Positions 36,134 through 42,996 of a stretch of DNA of 42,996 nt are shown piece after piece (position 1 is the stretch's first letter; each line of letters begins with the position of its first letter). The DNA is from a virus. The notes under the pieces are model-generated. The model did not search any database. It saw only the letters and a list, made by a program, of their open reading frames with translations, and was not told where the DNA came from. The position numbers were made by a program, and so were the translations under genes. The stretch is taken from IMG/VR virus record IMGVR_UViG_3300010157_000108, positions 1 to 42,996 of that record; one strand, 5' to 3'.

Positions 36134-37696
36134 GCGCCTTACGCTGATGAATGGCATCGGCGGGATTATGTTATCTCCGTGGTCTCGCAGCTGAGTATCA
36201 ATGCTGTTATCGTAGGTTTGTAGCAATTGTAGCATACGCACCGTCAGCACTGTGCTCATAACCAAGTCATCAGTTTCTCCTATTTTGGCTGCATAGCCTG
36301 CACCAGAAGCCACAAAGGTTTTGAGTTCGCTGACCAGGCTTGAACTGCGTACCTTCATACGTCCTGATTCGATTAGTGTTTTTAACTTGTTACAAGCGGC
36401 CAGCTTGGGTTTGTTTGTGGTGTTGAATCCTTTGCGGTATCTCTTATTTCCGCCATTGTGCGGGTCACTTAGAAAATAGCCCTGTATGTTTTCCTCGCCA
36501 TATTCGTCAATGCTGATCAATGCAGCTTCGCCAATGGTATTGTTTTCTATGCTGTAGTATATTTTTTGTGGATCCTTAACTGTTTCATTGATGTGAGCAC
36601 AAATAGCTGCTAAAATGCGAACCTGCTCAGGTATTGGTGTTCTATTGTGACGCCACTCAGCCACTTGTTCTGTAGTTTCTGCTTCAAATATTTGTATAGC
36701 AGCAGCATCACCACCAGTGCCCAAACTAGGGTCAAGCCCAATTACATAGGTACGGCCTGACTTGGGGCGCTGATACCAACGAACCTGCCCAGTCTTATAC
36801 AAGGGTTCATGCCCTTGCAAATCTAATAATTTAGTTGGTGCTATAAGTGTTTCATCGTTGATAATAAATTCGCACCCCATTTCACGGCGGAAACGATCAT
36901 CGCCTAACTGTGCTCGCTGTTCGCTAGCCCACTTTTCATCACGGTCTGGGTGTTCGTTCCAATAACTGCGATAACTCTTAAATCCATTGATACCAACGTC
37001 AGTGGGGTTACCAAATTCATCTTCGCACTTGAGAGCACCTTTCCACAACAGGGCAAACTGATCTTCGTCACTGTTTGGAGTGCTTGTAATAATTGCCTTA
37101 CCACCAGTGGCCAGTGTAGGGCTAATAGAAGTCCAGAACTCTTTGGCAATGCCAGGGCGAACAAACGCGAACTCGTCACAGTATAAGAGTGATATACTCA
37201 TACCACGACCGGTATTTTCTGTTGTGGTGGTTGAAACTATGCGTGATCCGTTTTCAAAGTCCAAGTTACCTTTGTTGTAACTAGTAACTCCGGCACGGAT
37301 ATGATCTGGACACAGCTCGTAGGCATAGCGAATACGTTGCATGATCTCTTGTGAGCCAGTGTATTTGTGTGCGGCAATAAGAATAGTTGAATCTGGACGG
37401 AACATGGCCACCCATAACAAATAGCCAGCGGCACTGGTACTCTTACCGGTTTGTCGCGGCATCATGCTGATGCTGAAGCGATAGTTGTGATAGGTATCTA
37501 TCAGTCGCTTTTGATAGTCAAACGGATGATACAACATCTTGCCTTTGGTAGGATGCTGTATATGAAAAAAGTTATCAAGAAAATATTGCGGACCTGTTAC
37601 AGGATCAGCACATTTTACAAACTCCTCTAACTGTTGATCAGTAAAGGCTGTTTTCTTGTATGGTGTTTTAACTAAAGTAGATTCGGTTTGGCTCAT
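36131..37696 (-). CDS. 17: terminase large subunit (gp17 type)
   Basis: A 521-residue DNA-packaging motor and headful nuclease. The ATPase part has Walker A MPRQTGKS (79-86), Walker B LLYCDEFAF (170-178) and ITSTPN (coupling motif). The RNase H-like nuclease has GLDPSLGTGGD (320-330) with D322, then SIENN and GETDDLVMS with further acidic metal ligands. The length is slightly shorter than T4 gp17 (610). It shares four bases (ATGA) with the stop of rSAM 5 upstream. No small terminase is seen in this window. Confidence 0.96.
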   Translation of the reverse strand: MSQTESTLVKTPYKKTAFTDQQLEEFVKCADPVTGPQYFLDNFFHIQHPTKGKMLYHPFDYQKRLIDTYHNYRFSISMMPRQTGKSTSAAGYLLWVAMFRPDSTILIAAHKYTGSQEIMQRIRYAYELCPDHIRAGVTSYNKGNLDFENGSRIVSTTTTENTGRGMSISLLYCDEFAFVRPGIAKEFWTSISPTLATGGKAIITSTPNSDEDQFALLWKGALKCEDEFGNPTDVGINGFKSYRSYWNEHPDRDEKWASEQRAQLGDDRFRREMGCEFIINDETLIAPTKLLDLQGHEPLYKTGQVRWYQRPKSGRTYVIGLDPSLGTGGDAAAIQIFEAETTEQVAEWRHNRTPIPEQVRILAAICAHINETVKDPQKIYYSIENNTIGEAALISIDEYGEENIQGYFLSDPHNGGNKRYRKGFNTTNKPKLAACNKLKTLIESGRMKVRSSSLVSELKTFVASGAGYAAKIGETDDLVMSTVLTVRMLQLLQTYDNSIDTQLRDHGDNIIPPMPFISVRR

Positions 37697-38814
37697 AATA
37701 AAGTTGCTAGTTCAGGCCACAGTTGTTCAAAGCGACCTGCAGCACCAGCATGATATTTACTTTCAATTTCGGCAATGTGATTTATAAATTCTGGTAACAT
37801 ATTGTTGTTGGCCAGCTGATGTCGAGCTTCGGTTTCTTGTAGGAAGTTGCGTTGACCGTGATCCAAATCGGGTCTACTTAATACTGTTCGTAATTCTTTT
37901 AAGGCCAACTGCCTAAACTCAGGTCCCAGTTGTAGCGGATCTAAACAAGCAGGATGATATAGGCTTTGCCAATGCACGGGTATTGTTTGATCATGTGCCC
38001 AAGAAATCAATTCAGATAGTCTAGTGGCATTGTAAATGTTGTAAAGCGGATGTATGCCTAATCTATGCCCTGAGCAGGCCTGTATTATTTTGATATTTTG
38101 TTCAATTTGACTCCATGTACCACCATACCTGACATATTCAAATCTATCACCCGTATTGTCAATGCTTATGTTCCACCCAACCTGTTGTCGTTGTGCTAAC
38201 TTAGCAAATATCCGATTGCTTTCTAAGTCTACACCAAGATTGGTTATAACGTCAACTTGACAATCCAAAGGAATTGCATCTAGTAGTCGTTCATTTTCTT
38301 TGAGCAACAACGGCTCACCACCAATTAGAGCCACTTTCTTAATGTGTGCTTGATGTTGTTCGAGATAGTTGCATACTTGGTCAGAATAGGGTCTGGTGCC
38401 GGACTGAACTGACAATTGTTTTAGACTGGCCCATTGACTACTACTGTGTTCGTTGCAGTAGTTGCAACTGAAATTGCAAGTGGTGTTCCAGCGTATGTCA
38501 ATCAGCACTGGATGGTGTTCTGTATCTGAGGCTTGGCCAGCATCAAAGCCGGGATTTATTCTGTTGTGCCAGTCACGTTCACTACGACCATAGCGTTCGG
38601 CCTGCACACAATTGTGACAATACTGCTCATGTGGGCGTCCCTCACGCAGGGTTTGTCTTACTTCTTGCAGTGCAGAGCCGTGTAGAATCTCCTCAATAGT
38701 TTGGCTGTTTAAGTTGCCCAACATGTTAGGATCACCTGCACAACAGGTTTTGACACTGCCTTGTGGATTGATGTGCAGACCCCTCCACGGAGCTGCACAC
38801 AAGAAATTGCTCAT
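37693..38814 (-). CDS. twitch/SPASM-type radical SAM enzyme (rSAM 5)
   Basis: A 373-residue radical SAM protein, the same subfamily as rSAM 3 and 4. The N-terminal module is LCAAPWRGLHINPQG with C6, C24-C25 (KTCC) and C66-x2-C69 (QYCHNC). The catalytic motif is C113-x3-C117-x2-C120 (CNFSCNYC), followed by LIGGEPLLLKEN. The ATG at 38814 is chosen because the protein then begins MSNFLCAAPW, matching rSAM 3, and because a CATAAT box lies exactly six bases upstream; a longer frame from 38880 would overlap the nuclease gene. It precedes the terminase gene with an ATGA overlap. Substrate unknown. Confidence 0.87.
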   Translation of the reverse strand: MSNFLCAAPWRGLHINPQGSVKTCCAGDPNMLGNLNSQTIEEILHGSALQEVRQTLREGRPHEQYCHNCVQAERYGRSERDWHNRINPGFDAGQASDTEHHPVLIDIRWNTTCNFSCNYCNEHSSSQWASLKQLSVQSGTRPYSDQVCNYLEQHQAHIKKVALIGGEPLLLKENERLLDAIPLDCQVDVITNLGVDLESNRIFAKLAQRQQVGWNISIDNTGDRFEYVRYGGTWSQIEQNIKIIQACSGHRLGIHPLYNIYNATRLSELISWAHDQTIPVHWQSLYHPACLDPLQLGPEFRQLALKELRTVLSRPDLDHGQRNFLQETEARHQLANNNMLPEFINHIAEIESKYHAGAAGRFEQLWPELATLL

Positions 38815-38820
38815 ACTGTA

Positions 38821-38849
38821 ATTATGAGCAGATTGACTGCTGGAACAAA
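38821..38849 (-). promoter_or_regulatory. weak host-type promoter of rSAM 5, predicted leaderless
   Basis: -10 CATAAT (38821-38826), six bases (TACAGT), ATG. The -35 is poor: TTTGTT at 17 or TTGTTC at 16 bases. It is included because the spacing equals the other leaderless starts. Confidence 0.4.
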
Positions 38850-38852
38850 CTT

Positions 38853-39677
38853 TTAATCGATGTCGGCGTTGGCGCCACACAACTTGCGTTTTGCATTAGT
38901 CAATGCGCCAAAGTCCACTGGCCATTCTTGTCCAGGTTGTAGCTCTACTGCGCCTTTAGGAAATGCATAATTAACACCTGCTTGTTGTTCAATCTGTGCC
39001 ACTGGTACGCGGAATTTAGTCAAGTCATTGCCTAGATTAGGATATGGTGCTACGTGTGGAAACAACCAACCTGCATATTGTCCTGTGTTTTCGTCTATGA
39101 CAATCTTGTAGAAAGCATGTGGAACAACTACGCCAGCACCAATCTTTTTGTCTTGTGCTGTGTATAATCCACCACTGACTATGTTGAATGTGTGTCCAGT
39201 TTGAGCTGCCCAACCACGCACTGATGTTTCTAACAGTTTCCAAATACCACGATTTAAACTGCCGGCCTGTGGGCTCATGTTGGTCATCAAGAAACTTTCA
39301 TACTCAACCTGTTGATCCCAACTTTGGTCTCCGTCTGGAGCCATGTGTCCTTTGTCGTAGCCTGTGCCTGCGTAGTCACCTGGTACTGCACCACCCTGGA
39401 TGCTTTGGTCAGCGGCAAATGCATTTGACCGTGCTACGCAACCCAATGCGTGTCCAGGGGTCAAGGTCCACATAACAAAACGTGGAACTTTGGCCTGAGA
39501 ATCATAGGCTGATAGATAAGCTTCACGGCAAATTGGTTGCACAGCACCTTGCACTTGTGGAACACCGTATGGTGTATGCACTTGACATTGTGCTAGGGTG
39601 CCAGGGGCACGTTGTGTCCAGGCCAATGCTGATGATGCAATTAGCGCAATTATTAAACTTGTTAAGATTTTTTTCAT
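38853..39677 (-). CDS. exported DNA/RNA non-specific endonuclease (Serratia/NucA family)
   Basis: A 274-residue nuclease of the beta-beta-alpha metal type. Residues 1-19 are a classical signal peptide (MKKILTSLIIALIASSALA) with an AxA-like site after A19, so the enzyme goes to the periplasm or outside. The active site is D108-KGH111 (GYDKGHMAPDGDQ; H111 general base) and the metal-binding block TNMSPQAGSLNRGIW. Cysteines at 31, 50, 80 and near the C-terminus could form disulfides, fitting export. It may degrade superinfecting phage DNA, host or environmental DNA for nucleotides, or help release. It follows the two internal-protein-like genes with only 20 bases between. Confidence 0.92.
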   Translation of the reverse strand: MKKILTSLIIALIASSALAWTQRAPGTLAQCQVHTPYGVPQVQGAVQPICREAYLSAYDSQAKVPRFVMWTLTPGHALGCVARSNAFAADQSIQGGAVPGDYAGTGYDKGHMAPDGDQSWDQQVEYESFLMTNMSPQAGSLNRGIWKLLETSVRGWAAQTGHTFNIVSGGLYTAQDKKIGAGVVVPHAFYKIVIDENTGQYAGWLFPHVAPYPNLGNDLTKFRVPVAQIEQQAGVNYAFPKGAVELQPGQEWPVDFGALTNAKRKLCGANADID

Positions 39678-39697
39678 GTTAATTTCTTTCTTATTAA

Positions 39698-40090
39698 TTA
39701 TCGTGGATATCCTTTGAATCCTGCAACAGGACTGCGTTTGTCTACATCGGGCATTTCTTCACTGGCCATCGTGCCAATCTGCACTGCATCACTTGGAGGC
39801 ATGCCCATGGCTCTGAGAGCATCATGTATATAATCTACTACATGCGGATCATAGCTTACTACAATCTCGTTTTCGCCAAACTCTGATTCTTTGCCATCAA
39901 ATGGTGGAACACCGTCCGCTGCACGTTGAGCCGCACCTTTGGCTCCGGCAATGGCCACACCAAAACGATACTGCAAATAAGGATCTTGATTTTTCAATGC
40001 TGGAATTTTAAACGCACCAGGTAACGAACGACCCACATCATATGTTATCGAACCTGTTCGACCTTCGGTGACAAATTCTCTGGCTCTCAT
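39698..40090 (-). CDS. small protein with T4 internal-protein-like N-terminus (paralogue 1)
   Basis: A 130-residue protein, MRAREFVTE-GRTG at the start, very like the capsid-targeting peptide of T4 internal proteins (MKTYQEFIAE, quoted from memory) with a V-x-E cut site. It has a folded middle (YLQYRFGVAIAGAKGAAQRA, VSYDPHVVDYIHDALRAMGM) and ends SPVAGFKGYPR. Start and end match the neighbour at 40087-40470, so the pair arose by duplication. Likely packaged in the head and injected with the DNA. ATGA overlap with the paralogue. Confidence 0.7.
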   Translation of the reverse strand: MRAREFVTEGRTGSITYDVGRSLPGAFKIPALKNQDPYLQYRFGVAIAGAKGAAQRAADGVPPFDGKESEFGENEIVVSYDPHVVDYIHDALRAMGMPPSDAVQIGTMASEEMPDVDKRSPVAGFKGYPR

Positions 40091-40470
40091 CGGCCGTAGC
40101 CTTTGAACGCTTTTATTGGACTTACTCGATGTGTGTCTGGGTGTTCTACACTGCGATGGTCTGACACAACATGATGACTTTCAGCGCCGATTGTTTTCAT
40201 GGCACCGTGAATCATGTTGTCTTCTTCTCGGGTATATGGATGTGCTGTGTTGTATTTTTCAACCCAGCTTGCTGGATCCATTTGATCTCTTGGCACAGCA
40301 TTTTTTGTTTTACCATCATGACAAGCAGCTGCCATCATCATACGATTCAAATGATTGGTACGATCATATCCGCCATTGTCACGCATGATATGTGCGCCGG
40401 GCATTGAATTGTCATGGCCACCGGGAATTTTACCTTTGCGGTCCTCAGAGATAAACTCATCTGCTCTCAC
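40087..40470 (-). CDS. small protein with T4 internal-protein-like N-terminus (paralogue 2)
   Basis: A 127-residue protein starting MRADEFISE-DRKG (GTG start at 40468-40470; I-x-E cut site) and ending SPIKAFKGYGR, as in paralogue 1. The middle is His- and Met-rich (HLNRMMMAAACHDGKTKNAV, GAESHHVVSDHRSVEHPDTH), and could bind metal. The shared ends and different middles suggest a delivery frame carrying varied cargo. It starts two bases after the stop of the small virion gene at 40473. Confidence 0.7.
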   Translation of the reverse strand: MRADEFISEDRKGKIPGGHDNSMPGAHIMRDNGGYDRTNHLNRMMMAAACHDGKTKNAVPRDQMDPASWVEKYNTAHPYTREEDNMIHGAMKTIGAESHHVVSDHRSVEHPDTHRVSPIKAFKGYGR

Positions 40471-40472
40471 AA

Positions 40473-40763
40473 CTAGGCTCCAATTACGCCGGCTTGTGCT
40501 GAACTTGCGGTGCCTAGTTCCTGAATAGTAAAGTTTGCGCCAGTAATTGTTATGTAATTTCCAACGCCTACATAAATTTCTGTAACGGTAGCGGCTGGAA
40601 CACTTACAGCGTTGCTATAGATATTGCCGACTGCGGCAGCTGTGCCGACTGCAGGAGCATATACATTAAATGTCACAGCAGTATTGCCTGTGCTAATACT
40701 GGCTTTGTCAGTATACCAGACAGTATTTGCTGACAGACTTGTAAAAACATTTGCTTGAGCCAT
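40473..40763 (-). CDS. small beta-rich virion-type protein
   Basis: A 96-residue protein almost without charged residues: ALA-, VAL-, THR- and GLY-rich strands (NTAVTFNVYAPAVGTAAAVG, VTEIYVGVGNYITITGANFT) and a C-terminus SSAQAGVIGA. Composition like the 133-residue protein at 8284-8685. Probably a structural or decoration protein. AAAGG precedes the ATG in the five-base gap after the large gene upstream. Confidence 0.72.
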   Translation of the reverse strand: MAQANVFTSLSANTVWYTDKASISTGNTAVTFNVYAPAVGTAAAVGNIYSNAVSVPAATVTEIYVGVGNYITITGANFTIQELGTASSAQAGVIGA

Positions 40764-40768
40764 TTTAA

Positions 40769-42996
40769 TTAACCTTTATAATTTTGCCAAGTTTTGAACA
40801 AATTACGCTCAAGTTCTAATGACTCTTCCATACTGGCCTGACGACGTAACTGGCTGGCCAATACTGGTGTTGTTGATTGTCCAGTTGATTTAGGGCCATT
40901 CAACCCACCTGAGTAGGTGCGTAGATTAGGATCTGCTGCCAGTGTTTCTGTGTTGCTTGGCCAGTCTGGTGCGTTTTCGTCTACCATTTGATCGCAACCG
41001 CATGGGCTGGCACCGCAGGTTGGACAGGCCTTAGGAATTTGACTTTCAAGTCCGGCCAACTTCAACAACATCATCAACTTGGCCGCTTCTTCACCATCGG
41101 CTTGGATAGTGATTGCCGGAGCCATTTCGCCGTCACCGCACTCTTGCATCTTGGATTCAATATTGATACTTTCAGTTAAGGCCTGTTTGAACTGACGGTC
41201 TAAACTTTCGTAAACACCTTTGCCAAACTGCATGCCTTTGCTGGGCTTGCCGCTTGGAGAAGCTGTGGCCACTGATCCGGATACAGTTGTTTCATCAACT
41301 TTTTCTTCTTTTTTGCCTTTGGCCTGTTTGGCAGCCTGTTTCATTGGCTCAGTTTTGTTGCCATCTTTGTCTAGGTCAATAAAGTCTGGTTTACCGCCTT
41401 CTTTGACCTTTTTAGGCAGGCCTTTTTCTTTAGTAGCAGCAAACTTGTGCAGTTCACCTTGTGGCATCTTGGCCATTTCTTTTGACGCACCACGCAATTT
41501 GCTCTTGGGGATTTCACCCTTTTGTGCTGCGTGTGCAATGCCAGCGGCTCTGCGCTGTGCTTGACTCACTGCTTTTTCAAACACCTGAGCATCGTTTGGT
41601 TGCTGTGCTTGTATCAGTTTCATAGCTGACCATAATGTATTTTCTAATTGCGAAGCAAAGCCCTGTGGGAACTGTCCGCCGCCTTGAACTTGTTTTGCAA
41701 ACTTGCGTAAATTTGCAAGTTCATTGTAAACTGCCTGTGCCTGTGCCTTGTCAATACCTTCGGCCATTGGTTCAATGGTAATGCCTTCACGGCCCAGGTG
41801 TTGCTCTGCATCACGTTCGTGTGTGCTGATAATATAGTCACTAACACTGCTCATCATGCCTTTGATCTGGCCAACCTTTTCCTGCACCCATTCTGGCAAG
41901 TTTTCATTTTGGCGTAGGCATTTTTCTAATTCGCGGGCATGACGCACAATGGTGTGCAATGAATCTTTGGTCATACCGGCTTCGTCATTGTATTCACCTT
42001 GCTCAGCAGGGCTAACACTTTCACTGCTCATGTTGCTGGGGCGAGTCATCATAACGCCATCAGTGTCAACGTCTTCTTTGGTCTTGGTAGGACGACCGTC
42101 TTTATATTTGTAACTTTTGGCTGTGACACGTTCTGGGCGTTTTTCTTTTGTGGGGCGCCCTTTTTTCTTGGGACCGTCGGATACTGCAGCTTTTTTCTTG
42201 TTCTTCAAATTGCCGTATTCATCATAGTCATCGTCATTGCCGGTATCATCACGGTCACTGCGATAGCCATACTTTTTGTGTCGGTTGCGTTCACTTTCGC
42301 TGTCGGTATTGCTGGCTTTCATTGAACCTTGTGCGCCTTTGAGTAATCTCATGTCCAGTTCTTTAAGCGGCAACTCTTTGCCACCAACACGGATCTTTTC
42401 ACCTTTTTGTATGCCATCACGTTTGGCATCAACTACGGCTTTGCTAAATGCATTGCCTTCATTGCATTCACACGGAGCACAATCACATGCAGGGCAGTGG
42501 CCTTCTTCAATACTGCTGGTATCTTTAAATGTTTTGTCGCCTAATTTAAAATTGCCACCTTTGGGTGTGGCTTTTAACTTGCCTGTGAACGCATTGCCTT
42601 CTTCAGTGCTGGACCTGTACGGTGTTACACCTTTGGCCATTGCATCATACCCACCTGACACACGTTTACCAGTTGCATCAGTGGTTTTATTCATTGCCAG
42701 TTTACCACCGGCGGCACGAGCAGCCTTGGCCATTGCGGCTGTGGCATCACGATGTGCTTGACCTTGTGGTGTTTTGCCAGCAATAGAATTTTTAGGAACA
42801 TAAGCGGCTGTTCCTCTTGTGACTTGCGACCCTTCGGGCTTGGCCATAATACGCACTGCTGATTCGTCCATGTCGGCTTCGGCCATGTTTGGACCGCCAG
42901 CAACGCCTTTGCCTTGACCTGGTTTGATTTGTAAATTACCGTAATTATCAAGGTGTTTTGGGTTTGAATAGTATGGGTGTGTTTTTTCACTATCAA
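40769..42996 (-). CDS. large precursor-like virion protein (5' end beyond the window)
   Basis: A hydrophilic protein of at least 742 residues. The frame stays open from the ATG at 42886 to the window edge with sensible coding sequence (HLDNYGNLQIKPGQGKGVAG), so the true start lies to the right. It has two cysteine clusters (HCPACDCAPCECN and CPTCGASPCGCD) that could bind zinc, a dockerin or EF-hand-like DLDKDGNK loop, long basic and low-complexity stretches, and a conserved-looking C-terminal part (NAPDWPSNTETLAADPNLRT, TYSGGLNGPKSTGQ). Likely a scaffold, internal or processed head protein. It heads the late string running to 38853. Confidence 0.75.
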   Translation of the reverse strand, partial: DSEKTHPYYSNPKHLDNYGNLQIKPGQGKGVAGGPNMAEADMDESAVRIMAKPEGSQVTRGTAAYVPKNSIAGKTPQGQAHRDATAAMAKAARAAGGKLAMNKTTDATGKRVSGGYDAMAKGVTPYRSSTEEGNAFTGKLKATPKGGNFKLGDKTFKDTSSIEEGHCPACDCAPCECNEGNAFSKAVVDAKRDGIQKGEKIRVGGKELPLKELDMRLLKGAQGSMKASNTDSESERNRHKKYGYRSDRDDTGNDDDYDEYGNLKNKKKAAVSDGPKKKGRPTKEKRPERVTAKSYKYKDGRPTKTKEDVDTDGVMMTRPSNMSSESVSPAEQGEYNDEAGMTKDSLHTIVRHARELEKCLRQNENLPEWVQEKVGQIKGMMSSVSDYIISTHERDAEQHLGREGITIEPMAEGIDKAQAQAVYNELANLRKFAKQVQGGGQFPQGFASQLENTLWSAMKLIQAQQPNDAQVFEKAVSQAQRRAAGIAHAAQKGEIPKSKLRGASKEMAKMPQGELHKFAATKEKGLPKKVKEGGKPDFIDLDKDGNKTEPMKQAAKQAKGKKEEKVDETTVSGSVATASPSGKPSKGMQFGKGVYESLDRQFKQALTESINIESKMQECGDGEMAPAITIQADGEEAAKLMMLLKLAGLESQIPKACPTCGASPCGCDQMVDENAPDWPSNTETLAADPNLRTYSGGLNGPKSTGQSTTPVLASQLRRQASMEESLELERNLFKTWQNYKG

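Noticed and set aside
42276-42761. Plus-strand frame of 161 codons near the right edge
   Set aside because: Complement of the large precursor-like gene; Ser/Leu/Pro-rich shadow composition and no promoter or ribosome-binding site.
1-42996. tRNA genes, CRISPR arrays, insertion sequences, integrase or attachment sites
   Set aside because: No cloverleaf with a T-loop, no regular spacer repeats, no transposase or integrase motif and hardly any non-coding space were found on either strand.
1-42996. Cyanophage assignment
   Set aside because: The T4-like core also occurs in cyanophages, but no photosystem, plastocyanin, phycobilin or pentose-phosphate auxiliary genes are present, and IscU/IscA look proteobacterial.

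Overview
This window is a continuous stretch of a virulent, T4-like myovirus genome, almost entirely coding, with 53 of the 54 genes called here on the minus strand. The T4-type core is clear: large terminase (gp17), single-stranded DNA-binding protein (gp32), UvsX, UvsY, UvsW, replicative helicase (gp41) and primase (gp61), plus dCMP deaminase and a PD-(D/E)XK exonuclease. No tRNA, CRISPR, insertion sequence, integrase or photosynthesis gene is visible. The phage IscU and IscA look betaproteobacterial, so a freshwater betaproteobacterial host is a reasonable guess, not a proof. No gap between genes exceeds 300 bases.

Layout, read 5'->3' on the + strand (transcription mostly runs leftward). 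1-2011: a conserved small protein and a pectin-lyase-fold tailspike. 2049-4874: exonuclease, dCMP deaminase, IscA and IscU as one operon from a host-type promoter, then a radical SAM enzyme. 4915-12189: late virion-type and unknown proteins, including a nucleotidyltransferase + KxDG ligase-like fusion. 12223-15606: primase, helicase and a second radical SAM enzyme. 15654-17237: a tail-fibre-like protein and the single plus-strand gene, from divergent late promoters. 17212-21366: a seven-gene operon with an SGNH hydrolase-like protein, a sulfotransferase-like protein and a miniature DnaE-like protein. 21404-24906: UvsW, an AAA+ ATPase and an array of small early-gene cassettes sharing one promoter type. 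24907-26953: a virion-type protein, a cytidylyltransferase-cupin fusion and a methyltransferase. 26953-32942: the gp32-uvsX-uvsY operon, with a sulfotransferase-like gene, two radical SAM genes and a short-chain dehydrogenase inserted between gp32 and uvsX. 33106-38814: a 1004-residue conserved protein, terminase and a fifth radical SAM enzyme. 38853-42996: an exported nuclease, two paralogous small proteins with T4 internal-protein-like N-termini, a small virion protein and a large precursor-like protein that runs off the right edge.

Two promoter classes can be read directly. One is host sigma-70 (TTGACx-16/18-TATAAT) in front of replication and early genes. The other is T4-late-like (TAAATA, twice as full TATAAATA) in front of structural genes. 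In several genes the -10 or late box lies only 5 to 7 bases before the ATG, which predicts leaderless or nearly leaderless mRNAs.

The most unusual biology is a possible iron-sulfur programme: a phage IscU scaffold and IscA carrier with every key residue intact, in a genome segment that carries five different radical SAM enzymes, each of which needs a [4Fe-4S] cluster. Other notable items are a 186-residue protein that keeps, in order, the catalytic and structural motifs of bacterial DNA polymerase III alpha, the early cassette array with a dyad inside each promoter spacer, and several proteins starting with T4-like capsid-targeting peptides.
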